A stretch of 58,891 bases of DNA from Alphaproteobacteria bacterium (GTDB lineage Bacteria > Pseudomonadota > Alphaproteobacteria > Sphingomonadales > Sphingomonadaceae), in NCBI GenBank assembly GCA_030431875.1, contig JAUIIG010000012.1, positions 1-58,891 on the forward strand. The letters run 5' to 3'. A program made the position numbers and the translations under genes. Within the stretch, counting starts at the first letter, position 1. Each line of letters opens with the position of its first letter. This document shows positions 36,310-44,833 of this stretch, piece by piece. The notes beneath the pieces were generated by a model that worked only from the letters and a program-made list of their open reading frames with translations, did not search any database and was not told the origin of the DNA.

Positions 36310-38100
36310 ATGCAAGTCTATGACGCTCCCATCCGTGACATGCGCTTCGTGCTCGAAGAGCTGCACAACGACGACGGGTTCGGCGATCTCGAAGGGTTCG
36401 AGGATTTCGACGGTGACATGATCGCCGCCATCCTCGAGGAAGCCAACAAGCTGTGCAAGGAAGTGCTCCTGCCCCTGAACTGGCCTGGTGACCAGGAAGG
36501 CTGCCACATCGAAAACGGCGTTGTCCGCACGCCCAAGGGTTTCCAGGAAGCCTACAAGGCCTTCTGCGAAGGTGGCTGGGCCGGCCTTGGCGTCGACCCC
36601 AAGTGGGGCGGCCAGGGCGCTCCGCACGCGCTGGGCAAGATGGTGGAAGAGATGACCTGTTCCACCAACCTCAGCTTCGGCCTCTATCCGGGCCTGACCG
36701 GCGGCGCCATGGTGGCGCTGGAAGCCCACGGCAGCGACGAGCTGAAGAACTTCTACATGCCGAGAATGGCCAGCGGCGAATGGTCGGGCACCATGTGCCT
36801 TACCGAACCGCACTGCGGCACGGATCTGGGCATGCTGCGCACCAAGGCGGTGCCGCAGGACGACGGCGGCTTCCTCGTCACCGGCAACAAGATCTTCATC
36901 TCCGCCGGTGACCATGACCTGACCGACAACATTGTCCACCTGGTGCTGGCCCGCCTGCCCGATGCGCCTCCCGGCGTGAAAGGCATCAGCCTGTTCCTGG
37001 TGCCCAAGTACCTACCGAACGAAGACGGTTCGCTCGGCAACCGCAACGGTGCCGGTCCGACCGCCATCGAGCACAAGATGGGCCTCAAGGCCTCGGCTAC
37101 CTGCCAGATGACCTTCGAGGATTCGAAGGGCTGGCTGATCGGTGAGCCGAACAAGGGCCTTGCTGCCATGTTCACCATGATGAACACCGAACGTGTCGCC
37201 GTGGGTATCCAGGGCCTCGGCATAGGCGAAATCGCCTACCAGTCGGCTGTCTGGTACGCGAAGGACCGCCTCCAGGGCCGCTCGCTGTCGGGCGTGAAGA
37301 ACCCGGATGGCCCCGCCGATCCGATCATCGTCCATCCCGACGTGCGCCGCATGCTGATGACCATGCGCGCCTACAACGAAGGCTCCCGCGCGGTCTCCGC
37401 ATGGGTCAGCCGCGCGCTCGATGCCGAACATGCCGCGAAGGAACCCGAAGCCCGCGAACGCGCGAAGGACTTCGTCGCCCTGATGACGCCGGTGGTGAAG
37501 TCCCTCTTCACCGATCTCGGCCACGAAAGCGCACACCTGGCGGTGCAGGTCTACGGCGGACATGGCTACATCCAGGAAAGCGGTGTCGAACAGTTCGCCC
37601 GCGACGCCCGCATCGCGCAGATCTACGAAGGCACCAACGGCATCCAGGCGCTGGACCTCGTGGGCCGCAAGCTGCCTGATCGCATGGGCCGTAACTTGCG
37701 CTCCTTCTTCCACCCGGTCTCGCAGTTCATCGAGGACAATGCCGCAGACCCCGCTATCGGCAAGATGGTGGGTGGCCTGCAGCAGGCCTTCGGCGCGCTG
37801 CAACTGTCGACCGGTCACATCGCCCAGAAGGGCCTGAAGGACCCCGAAGAGGCGGCTGCCGCTGCAACCGACTACCTCAAGCTACTGGGCTATGTCGCCA
37901 TGGGCTACTGCTTTGCCAAGGCGGCGAAGATCTCGGCAGCTGCGCTGGAAGCCGGCACCGATGACAAGGCCTTCTACGAAGCCAAGATCATCACCGCCCG
38001 CTTTTTCTTCGACCGCCTGCTGCCGCCGGTCATGGCACAGATGATGGCGATCACCAGCGGCAAGGCGAGCATGATGGACATGCCGGAGGACGCGTTTTGA
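36310..38100 (+). CDS. Acyl-CoA dehydrogenase (long form)
   Basis: 596 residues, about 200 more than a short-chain enzyme, with the extra C-terminal acyl-CoA dehydrogenase domain seen in this class. FAD/substrate signatures are MCLTEPHCGTDLGML, and YGGHGYIQESGVEQFARDARI leads to the catalytic glutamate in IYEGTNGIQ. It forms the trans-2 double bond in the first beta-oxidation step and passes electrons to ETF. It lies 17 bp after the HCDH/ECH gene, with AGAGAGGA ahead of ATG 36310. The stop overlaps the next start as TTGA. Confidence 0.94.
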   Translation: MQVYDAPIRDMRFVLEELHNDDGFGDLEGFEDFDGDMIAAILEEANKLCKEVLLPLNWPGDQEGCHIENGVVRTPKGFQEAYKAFCEGGWAGLGVDPKWGGQGAPHALGKMVEEMTCSTNLSFGLYPGLTGGAMVALEAHGSDELKNFYMPRMASGEWSGTMCLTEPHCGTDLGMLRTKAVPQDDGGFLVTGNKIFISAGDHDLTDNIVHLVLARLPDAPPGVKGISLFLVPKYLPNEDGSLGNRNGAGPTAIEHKMGLKASATCQMTFEDSKGWLIGEPNKGLAAMFTMMNTERVAVGIQGLGIGEIAYQSAVWYAKDRLQGRSLSGVKNPDGPADPIIVHPDVRRMLMTMRAYNEGSRAVSAWVSRALDAEHAAKEPEARERAKDFVALMTPVVKSLFTDLGHESAHLAVQVYGGHGYIQESGVEQFARDARIAQIYEGTNGIQALDLVGRKLPDRMGRNLRSFFHPVSQFIEDNAADPAIGKMVGGLQQAFGALQLSTGHIAQKGLKDPEEAAAAATDYLKLLGYVAMGYCFAKAAKISAAALEAGTDDKAFYEAKIITARFFFDRLLPPVMAQMMAITSGKASMMDMPEDAF

Positions 38101-39002
38101 CGGTCGAGGATTTTGCGGGTCGACTTCGCGTCCCCGCCATCGTCGCGCCGATGTTCCTCGTGTCGGGACCAGACCTGGTGGTGGAGACCTGCAAGGCCGG
38201 GCTTTGCGGGACATTCCCGGCGCTTAACCAGCGCACCAGTGAAGGTTTCGAGGAATGGCTGGTGGAGATCAAGGGCCGGCTCGGTCCTGACGATGCGCCC
38301 TTCGGCGTCAACCTGATCGTCCACCCGAGCAATCCGCGCGTCATGGCGGACCTGCAACTGTGCGTGAAGCACGAAGTGCCGCTCATAATCACGTCGCTGG
38401 GCGCCGTGCCGGACCTGGTAAAGGCCGTGCACGGTTATGGCGGGCTGGTGTTCCACGACGTGATCAAGCGTCGCCACGCGGAAAAGGCTGCCGAGGCCGG
38501 TGTCGACGGCATCATTGCCGTGGCCGCAGGCGCAGGCGGCCATGCCGGCACTTTCAGCCCCTTCGCCCTTACCAGCGAAATCCGCGAGTTCTGGGACGGC
38601 GCGTTGATCCTGTCAGGCTCGATGAGTCACGGCGGTCACATCGCTGCAGCCCAGATGATGGGAGCGGACTTCGGCTATTTCGGCAGCCACTTCATCGCCG
38701 CCGAGGAAAGCATGGCACCGCAAGGCCAGAAGGACATGATGATCGAGGCCAGCGCCAAGGACATCACCTACACCGACAAGGTGACCGGTGTGGGCGCAAA
38801 CTTCCTCACCCCGAGCCTTGAAGCGGCGACCCTGCATGATGCACCGGGCGAGATGTCGATCAACGAGGAAGCCAAGGCGTGGAAGACCATCTGGTCTGCC
38901 GGCCATGGCACCGGATCGGTGAAGGACGTGCGCCCGACTCGCGAGCTATGCGAGCAACTGATCGCCGAATACGACGAGGCAAAGGCAAAATTCTGCGGCT
39001 GA
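38097..39002 (+). CDS. Nitronate monooxygenase/NAD(P)H-dependent flavin oxidoreductase family
   Basis: 301 residues from TTG 38097, coupled to the previous gene. The FMN-binding TIM barrel is typical of the 2-nitropropane dioxygenase family: PAIVAPMFLVSGPDLV at the start, DGIIAVAAGAGGHAGTFSPF in the middle and GSMSHGGHIAAAQMMGADFGYFG (described only by GSMSHGGHI) for the phosphate site. Members include nitronate monooxygenases, enoyl reductases (FabK-like) and uncharacterised oxidoreductases of lipid pathways. Its place between beta-oxidation genes and a polyketide synthase favours an acyl-CoA or lipid substrate, but this is inference. Confidence 0.85.
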   Translation: MTVEDFAGRLRVPAIVAPMFLVSGPDLVVETCKAGLCGTFPALNQRTSEGFEEWLVEIKGRLGPDDAPFGVNLIVHPSNPRVMADLQLCVKHEVPLIITSLGAVPDLVKAVHGYGGLVFHDVIKRRHAEKAAEAGVDGIIAVAAGAGGHAGTFSPFALTSEIREFWDGALILSGSMSHGGHIAAAQMMGADFGYFGSHFIAAEESMAPQGQKDMMIEASAKDITYTDKVTGVGANFLTPSLEAATLHDAPGEMSINEEAKAWKTIWSAGHGTGSVKDVRPTRELCEQLIAEYDEAKAKFCG

Positions 39003-39051
39003 CCGGCACTAATCCTTGCGCGTTTCGTTGAGAAACCGGAGAAGGAGTGCC

Positions 39052-40098
39052 GTGCAGCCCCGCATCACCGCCATCGGAACCGCCACGCCGCCTTGCGACG
39101 TGCATGCCGCCTATTCGGGCTGGGCACGCAGTCGCTTGTCCGAACCGCGCGAAGTCGCCGTTCTCGAACGGATGATCGCACGTGGCGGGATCGACCATCG
39201 CCACTCGGTGCTTGCCGATGTCGAGGCGGCCATCGGGCCTGACGGATTCTACGGCAACGGCCATGCTCCCGGCACGGCTGAACGCATGCGCCGCTATGCC
39301 GAGGCCGCACCCGAGCTGGCGCTGGCCGCGATCGAGCAACTGCCATCGCTGGACGGCGTCACCCACCTCGTCGTCGCCTCCTGCACCGGTTTCATGGCCC
39401 CTGGCCTCGACCAGGTGATTGCCCGCCGCCTGGGCCTGCCGCACGACGTGCAAAGACTCTCGATCGGCTTCATGGGCTGCTATGCCGGGATCACCCTGCT
39501 GCGCACCGCTGGCCAGATCGTGCGCGCCGAGCCGGGCGCGAAAGTGCTGGCCGTGGCTGTAGAGCTGTGCACCTTGCACATGCAGGACACCGACGACCTT
39601 GAGGCATTGCTCGCCATGGGCCAGTTCGCTGACGGGGCGGCTGCCGCGCTGGTCAGCGACGAGGGCGAAGGGCTGGCCCTTGGCGAGGCGATTTCCGCCA
39701 CGCTTGACGACAGCGCGGAGCTGATCACCTGGACCATTTCCGACACCGGCTTCGTCATGCACCTTTCAGGTGCCGTGCCGGGACGATTGGCAGACGCCTT
39801 CGCTGCCAGCGACCTGCGCGAGACGCTGCGGCTGGGCGATCCGCCACCCAGCTTCGCCGTGCATCCTGGCGGCAAGTCGATCCTCGATGCGGTGGAGCGC
39901 GGGTTGGATTTGCCATCTGACGCACTGGATTGCTCGCGCGATGTCTTGTCCCGCTTCGGCAACATGTCCTCCGCCACGGTCATTTTCGTGTTGCAGGAAC
40001 TGATGCGGGAGCGGCCCGACAACGGCCTCGCGCTCGCCTTCGGGCCGGGTCTCGCCATGGAGGGGCTGCGCTTCGGCTGGACCGGCGACAATGCTTGA
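39052..40098 (+). CDS. Type III polyketide synthase (chalcone/stilbene-synthase-like)
   Basis: 348 residues from GTG 39052, which has AAGGAG upstream. The complete catalytic triad is visible: C111 in VVASCTGFMAPG, H271 in FAVHPGGKS and N304 in RFGNMSSATV, with the closing FGPGLAMEG. Such homodimers extend a CoA starter with malonyl-CoA and cyclise the chain, giving alkylresorcinols or alkylpyrones from fatty-acyl-CoA starters in bacteria. The product cannot be read from sequence. A methyltransferase and a flavoprotein overlap downstream, like the SrsA-SrsB-SrsC set of Streptomyces, and fatty-acid genes lie directly upstream. Confidence 0.93.
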   Translation: MQPRITAIGTATPPCDVHAAYSGWARSRLSEPREVAVLERMIARGGIDHRHSVLADVEAAIGPDGFYGNGHAPGTAERMRRYAEAAPELALAAIEQLPSLDGVTHLVVASCTGFMAPGLDQVIARRLGLPHDVQRLSIGFMGCYAGITLLRTAGQIVRAEPGAKVLAVAVELCTLHMQDTDDLEALLAMGQFADGAAAALVSDEGEGLALGEAISATLDDSAELITWTISDTGFVMHLSGAVPGRLADAFAASDLRETLRLGDPPPSFAVHPGGKSILDAVERGLDLPSDALDCSRDVLSRFGNMSSATVIFVLQELMRERPDNGLALAFGPGLAMEGLRFGWTGDNA

Positions 40099-40777
40099 GC
40101 AGCGCCTCGAGGCCGACGAGCTGATGGACGATCCGGCTCTCCCCGAAGCGACCTACCGAGAAGTGCTGACAGACCTCGCAAGGGTCAACCGGGTGACCAT
40201 GGCCTATCGCGCCACCCTGGCCTTCCTTGACCGGGCATTGAAAGGACAAGACAGCTTCAAGCTGCTCGACGTCGGCTTCGGCAACGGCGACATGCTGCGC
40301 GAAATCGCCAAATGGGCGGCGAAGGTCGGCAAGCGAGCGCATCTCGTGGGAGTAGACCTCAACCCGCGCAGCGAAGCCGCCGCCCGCGCCGCAACGCCCG
40401 AGGGCATGACGATCACCTATCGCACGGGAGATTACGCTGATCTTTCGGGGCAGGACTGGGACTTTATCGTCTCCAGTCTCGTCGCCCATCACATGAGCCG
40501 CGCCGAACTGGTCGCCTTCCTCCGCTTCATGGAGGCGGAGGGTCGCGGGGGCTGGTTCGTCAATGACCTTCACCGCAAGGCCTTCGCCTACCACGGCTAT
40601 CCGATACTGGCTGCGCTGGCGGGCTGGCATCGCATCGTCCGGCTCGACGGCCAGACCTCCATCGCCCGCGCGTTCCGCCGCGATGACTGGCAGGGCCTGC
40701 TGGCCGAAGCCGATATCACCGAAGCGCGCATCGAACCCCGCTTCCCCTTTCGCCTGTGCGTAGCGCGGACCCGCTGA
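40091..40777 (+). CDS. SAM-dependent methyltransferase of the type III PKS cluster
   Basis: 228 residues overlapping the PKS gene by eight bases. The class I SAM motif is KLLDVGFGNGDMLREIA, with the acidic motif II residue in VGVDLNP. A histidine pair in LVAHHMS and the NDLHRKAFAY stretch lie in the expected acceptor part. A similar short NDLHR-type methyltransferase occurs beside many bacterial type III PKS genes. The likely substrate is the phenolic or quinone product of the PKS, to be methylated on carbon or oxygen. It overlaps the next gene by 22 bases. Confidence 0.85.
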   Translation: MLEQRLEADELMDDPALPEATYREVLTDLARVNRVTMAYRATLAFLDRALKGQDSFKLLDVGFGNGDMLREIAKWAAKVGKRAHLVGVDLNPRSEAAARAATPEGMTITYRTGDYADLSGQDWDFIVSSLVAHHMSRAELVAFLRFMEAEGRGGWFVNDLHRKAFAYHGYPILAALAGWHRIVRLDGQTSIARAFRRDDWQGLLAEADITEARIEPRFPFRLCVARTR

Positions 40778-41862
40778 TTGTCGGCGCCGGTCCCGCCGGT
40801 TGCGCGGCGGCGATTGCCCTGGCGCGTGCCGGCGCGAGGCCCCTGCTGCTTGATCGCTCTGCCGAGGTCGGCGACCCGCTTTGCGGTGGCTTCATGAGCT
40901 GGCGCACTCTGGCGCAACTTGAAGGGCTCGGCGTGCGGCTGGCCGATCTTGGCGGCCACCGCGTCGACCAGTTGCGCCTTTTTGCCAAAGGGCGCGAAGC
41001 CCGCGTACCCTTGCCGCAGCCCGCCCTTGGCCTGTCGCGGCACGCACTCGACAGCCGCATGCGCGAGACGGCACTGGCAACAGGCGCACGGCTGGAAGTG
41101 GACACGATCCGCACGCTCGCGCCCGGAATGGCGAAAGGCCAACGCCAGGACTGGCAGGCGGAAAGCCTCTTCCTCGCCACCGGCAAGCACGATGTGCGCG
41201 GCCAGTCCCGCCCGCGGGCAAGCGCCAAACCCGCGCTGGGCCTGCGCCTGCGCCTGCCTTCCGAGCCGACCCGCGAAGCCCTGCTCGACGGCGCCATTGA
41301 ACTGCACCTTTTTGATGGCGGCTATGTCGGGATCGTGTTGCAGGAGGGCGGCTCCGCGAACATCTGCATGGCCGTGCGCAAGTCGGCATTGGCGGCCAGC
41401 AACGGCGACCCGGCGGCGCTGGTCGAGCGACTTGGTGAGGACAACCCCAGCCTTGCCGCCCGCCTGGGCAGCGACTGGCGCGACGCACGGATCGAGAGCA
41501 TCGGCGCCGTGCCCTACGGCCATATCGCCCGCCAGACCGAGGCCGGAATTTTCCGTCTCGGAGACCAGGCCGCGGTCATCCCCTCACTTGCCGGAGAAGG
41601 CATGGCCATTGCCGTGGCCAGCGGAGCGCTCGCCGCGCGCCATTGGCTAGACGGTGGGGCTGCGGCTGCACCCGTGTTCCAGCGCGAATTCGCGTCCCGG
41701 GCGAGCCGCCCGATCCGGCTTGCCAGTATCGGTTGGCGCCTCGTCGAGAGCCACCTCGGCAGCCGCGCAGCATTGGCTTTGGCAGGCATCGCGCCCGGAA
41801 TCGTGCGCCAATTTGCCGAAATGGCCCGGATTCCCCCTCCTGCCTCCCTTGCGCGCCGGTAA
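40756..41862 (+). CDS. FAD-dependent oxidoreductase of the type III PKS cluster
   Basis: 368 residues from GTG 40756. The dinucleotide motif IVGAGPAGCAAAIALARAG lies at the very start and the second FAD motif is FRLGDQAAVIPSLAGEGM near residue 270. The fold is of the geranylgeranyl-reductase/class A monooxygenase type. By analogy with SrsC it could hydroxylate an alkylresorcinol to a hydroquinone or quinone; a reductase role is also possible. The 22-base overlap with the methyltransferase shows tight coupling. It closes the seven-gene run that begins at fadA. Confidence 0.88.
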   Translation: MRSADPLIVGAGPAGCAAAIALARAGARPLLLDRSAEVGDPLCGGFMSWRTLAQLEGLGVRLADLGGHRVDQLRLFAKGREARVPLPQPALGLSRHALDSRMRETALATGARLEVDTIRTLAPGMAKGQRQDWQAESLFLATGKHDVRGQSRPRASAKPALGLRLRLPSEPTREALLDGAIELHLFDGGYVGIVLQEGGSANICMAVRKSALAASNGDPAALVERLGEDNPSLAARLGSDWRDARIESIGAVPYGHIARQTEAGIFRLGDQAAVIPSLAGEGMAIAVASGALAARHWLDGGAAAAPVFQREFASRASRPIRLASIGWRLVESHLGSRAALALAGIAPGIVRQFAEMARIPPPASLARR

Positions 41863-41919
41863 GGCTCTGCTAGGACGCGGGCAAAATACCACATTGCAAG
41901 ACAAGAGACAGGGAACCCC

Positions 41920-43149
41920 ATGGCGAAAATTCAGGTCAAGAACCCGGTCGTCGAGATCGACGGCGACGAAATGACGAAGATCATCTGGCAGTGGATCCGC
42001 GAACGGCTGATCCTGCCCTACCTCGACATCGACCTGAAGTACTACGACCTCTCGGTCGAGAAGCGCGACGAGACGGACGACCAGATCACCATCGATTCCG
42101 CCAATGCCATCAAGAAGTACGGCGTGGGCGTAAAGTGCGCCACCATCACCCCGGACGAAGCCCGCGTGGAAGAGTTTGGCCTCAAGCAGATGTGGCGCTC
42201 GCCCAACGGCACGATCCGCAACATCCTCGGCGGCACGATTTTCCGCGAACCCATCGTGATCGACAACGTGCCCCGCCTCGTCCCCGGCTGGACCGATCCG
42301 ATCGTCGTGGGTCGTCACGCTTTCGGTGACCAGTACCGCGCCACCGACACGCTGATCCCCGGCGCGGGCAAGCTGCGCATGGTGTTCGAAGGCGACAACG
42401 GCGAGAACATCGACCTCGTGGTCCACACCTTCGACCAGCCGGGCGTGGCCATGACCATGTACAACCACGACGAATCGATCCGCGACTTTGCGCGTGCCAG
42501 CTTCAACTACGGCCTCGACCGTGGCTGGCCGGTCTACTTGTCGACCAAGAACACCATCATGAAAAAGTACGATGGTCGCTTCAAGGACCTGTTCCAGGAA
42601 GTGTTCGACACCGAAGGCTTCAAGGAGAAGTTCGAAGAAGCCGGTATCACCTACGAACACCGCCTGATCGACGACATGGTCGCCGCCGCGCTGAAGTGGA
42701 ACGGCAAGTTCGTCTGGGCCTGCAAGAACTACGACGGTGACGTGCAGTCGGACGTCGTGGCGCAGGGCTTCGGCTCGCTCGGCCTGATGACCTCGGTGCT
42801 GATGACACCCGACGGCAAGACCGTGGAAGCCGAAGCGGCCCACGGCACCGTCACCCGCCACTATCGCCAGCACCAGCAGGGCAAGGCGACCTCGACCAAC
42901 CCGATCGCCTCGATCTTCGCCTGGACGCGCGGCCTGATGTATCGCGGCCGCTTCGACGGCACACCCGATGTGGTGAAGTTCGCAGAGACGCTGGAACGCG
43001 TCTGCATCAAGTGCGTCGAAGACGGCAAGATGACCAAGGACCTCGCGCTGCTGATCGGGCCGGACCAGGCCTGGATGACCACCGAGCAGTTCTTCGAAGC
43101 CATCGTCGAAGGCCTCGAAGCCGAAATGGCCGCTCAGGGCCTCGGCTGA
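41920..43149 (+). CDS. icd: NADP-dependent isocitrate dehydrogenase
   Basis: 409 residues of the eukaryote-like dimeric class (type II), which is usual in alphaproteobacteria. Substrate-binding residues sit in [19 protein letters not shown] and the metal site in the DDM of [16 protein letters not shown] selectivity is expected from [14 protein letters not shown]. It converts isocitrate to 2-oxoglutarate in the TCA cycle. It follows the PKS cluster by 57 bp with its own leader, and a strong terminator lies 27 bp after its stop. Nearby alaS and recA match the usual alphaproteobacterial neighbourhood. Confidence 0.98.
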   Translation: MAKIQVKNPVVEIDGDEMTKIIWQWIRERLILPYLDIDLKYYDLSVEKRDETDDQITIDSANAIKKYGVGVKCATITPDEARVEEFGLKQMWRSPNGTIRNILGGTIFREPIVIDNVPRLVPGWTDPIVVGRHAFGDQYRATDTLIPGAGKLRMVFEGDNGENIDLVVHTFDQPGVAMTMYNHDESIRDFARASFNYGLDRGWPVYLSTKNTIMKKYDGRFKDLFQEVFDTEGFKEKFEEAGITYEHRLIDDMVAAALKWNGKFVWACKNYDGDVQSDVVAQGFGSLGLMTSVLMTPDGKTVEAEAAHGTVTRHYRQHQQGKATSTNPIASIFAWTRGLMYRGRFDGTPDVVKFAETLERVCIKCVEDGKMTKDLALLIGPDQAWMTTEQFFEAIVEGLEAEMAAQGLG

Positions 43150-43176
43150 TCCGCTGACAACATAGTATTGGAAACG

Positions 43177-43220
43177 AAACCCCCGTTGCGTCATTGATCT
43201 GGCGTACCGGGGGTTTTTCT
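43177..43220 (+). terminator. Rho-independent terminator after icd
   Basis: AAACCCCCG (43177-43185) pairs with CGGGGGTTT (43208-43216) around a 22-base loop, and the right arm runs into TTTTTCTTT. Only five bases separate the T tract from the start codon of the next gene. Confidence 0.85.
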
Positions 43221-43225
43221 TTGCA

Positions 43226-44833
43226 ATGACGAAAGCACGTCTCGACATCCGCCAGGCCGAAGTGGGCGACATCCGCCGCATCGCGGCGCTGGCCAAGCGC
43301 GTCTATGAAGACTTTGCGCCCTATACCCAGAGCGAAATCCGCGGACAGTTGAACAACTATCCCGAAGGGTGCTTCGTCGCCCTGCTGGATGACAAGCTGA
43401 TCGGCTATTGCGCCTCGATGCGGATCGGCGGCGACAAGGCGCTGCGCCCGCATGGATGGGACGAGATTACCGGCAACGGTTATGGCAGCCGCCACGATCC
43501 CAAGGGAGACTGGCTCTATGGTTACGAGCTGTGCGTCGATCCCAAGACGCGTGGCACCCGTATCGGTCGCCGCCTCTACGAAGAACGGCGCAAGCTGGCC
43601 GAACGGCTCGAGCTGAAGGGTATCGTCTTCGGCGGGCGGATGCCCAATCTTTCGAAGAGCTGGCGCCGGGTCGATGGCCCGGAAGACTACGTCGAAAAAG
43701 TGATCGGCGGGAAGATCCACGATCCGGTCCTGCGCTTCCAGCTGGCCAACGGCTTCGAGCCGATCGGAATACTCAAGAACTACCTGCCCGAAGACAAGCG
43801 CAGTCGGGCCTTCGCCACGCACATGGTATGGCGCAATCCCTTCGTCGACCAAGAAGCGAGCCCCAAGGCCCGCGTGCCGCGCGGGGTGGAAAATGTCCGC
43901 GTCGCCACCTGCCAGATGCAGGCGCGCGCCGTTTGCGACTTCGACGAATTCATGCGACAAGTGCGCTATTTCGTCGACGTTGCAAGCGATTACGAAGCAG
44001 ACTTCATTCTATTTCCCGAACTCTTCACGCTCATGCTGCTGAGCGCGGAGGAAGAGGAACTTTCGCCGCTGGAGAGCATCGAGCTGCTGTCTGAATACAC
44101 GCCGCGCATCCGCGAGGCGCTCAGCGAGATGGCGCTGAAGTACAACATCAACATCATCGGCGGCTCCCACCCAACGCGCATGGACGATGGCGACATCCAT
44201 AACGTCGCCATGGTGTGCCTGCGTGACGGCTCGATCCACGAGCAGGAAAAGATCCACCCCACGCCGAACGAGGCCTATTGGTGGAACATCCGTGGCGGCG
44301 ATGCTGTAGACGTGATCCAGACCGACTGCGGTCCGGTCGGCGTGTTGATCTGTTACGATTCCGAGTTCCCCGAGCTCGCCCGGCGCCTTGCCGACGAGGG
44401 CGCGCGGATCATCTTCGTGCCGTTCTGCACGGACTCGCGCCAAGGCTACATGCGCGTGCGTTATTGCGCCCAGGCACGGGCCATCGAGAACCAGTGCTAC
44501 GTCGTGCTCAGCGGCAATGTCGGCAACCTGCCCAATGTCGCCAACATGGACATCCAGTACGCCCAAAGCTGTATCCTGACGCCCTGCGACTTCCCCTTCG
44601 CCCGCGACGGTATCGCGGCAGAAGCGAGCGAGAACGTGGAAACGCTGACGATCAGCGACGTGAACCTGGCAGACCTGGCATGGGCCCGCGCCGAAGGCAC
44701 GGTCCGCAACCTGGCAGACCGTCGCTTCGATCTCTACCGTATCGAGTGGGAGCAGTCCGGTTCCGGCGGAGACACCAGCGAAACACCGCATGGTCCTCCA
44801 CCAATGCAGCAGCATGGGCCGGGTGGGGGCTAG
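43226..44833 (+). CDS. GNAT acetyltransferase fused to a nitrilase-superfamily amidohydrolase
   Basis: 535 residues in two parts. Residues about 7-205 form a GNAT domain, with the acetyl-CoA loop RGTRIG (109-114) after ELCVDP. Residues about 224-508 form a carbon-nitrogen hydrolase with the full triad: E265 in LFPELF, K342 in EQEKIHPT and C376 in LICYDSEFPE. The tail is Gly/Pro-rich. Fusions of this build are known but uncharacterised. The pair suggests one substrate that is both acetylated and hydrolysed, or an amide made and broken. ATG 43226 has no Shine-Dalgarno sequence because a terminator lies directly before it. Confidence 0.9.
   Translation: MTKARLDIRQAEVGDIRRIAALAKRVYEDFAPYTQSEIRGQLNNYPEGCFVALLDDKLIGYCASMRIGGDKALRPHGWDEITGNGYGSRHDPKGDWLYGYELCVDPKTRGTRIGRRLYEERRKLAERLELKGIVFGGRMPNLSKSWRRVDGPEDYVEKVIGGKIHDPVLRFQLANGFEPIGILKNYLPEDKRSRAFATHMVWRNPFVDQEASPKARVPRGVENVRVATCQMQARAVCDFDEFMRQVRYFVDVASDYEADFILFPELFTLMLLSAEEEELSPLESIELLSEYTPRIREALSEMALKYNINIIGGSHPTRMDDGDIHNVAMVCLRDGSIHEQEKIHPTPNEAYWWNIRGGDAVDVIQTDCGPVGVLICYDSEFPELARRLADEGARIIFVPFCTDSRQGYMRVRYCAQARAIENQCYVVLSGNVGNLPNVANMDIQYAQSCILTPCDFPFARDGIAAEASENVETLTISDVNLADLAWARAEGTVRNLADRRFDLYRIEWEQSGSGGDTSETPHGPPPMQQHGPGGG

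Noticed and set aside
41647-43296. Open frame of 549 codons opposite icd
   Set aside because: Antisense shadow of isocitrate dehydrogenase, whose motifs are complete on the plus strand.
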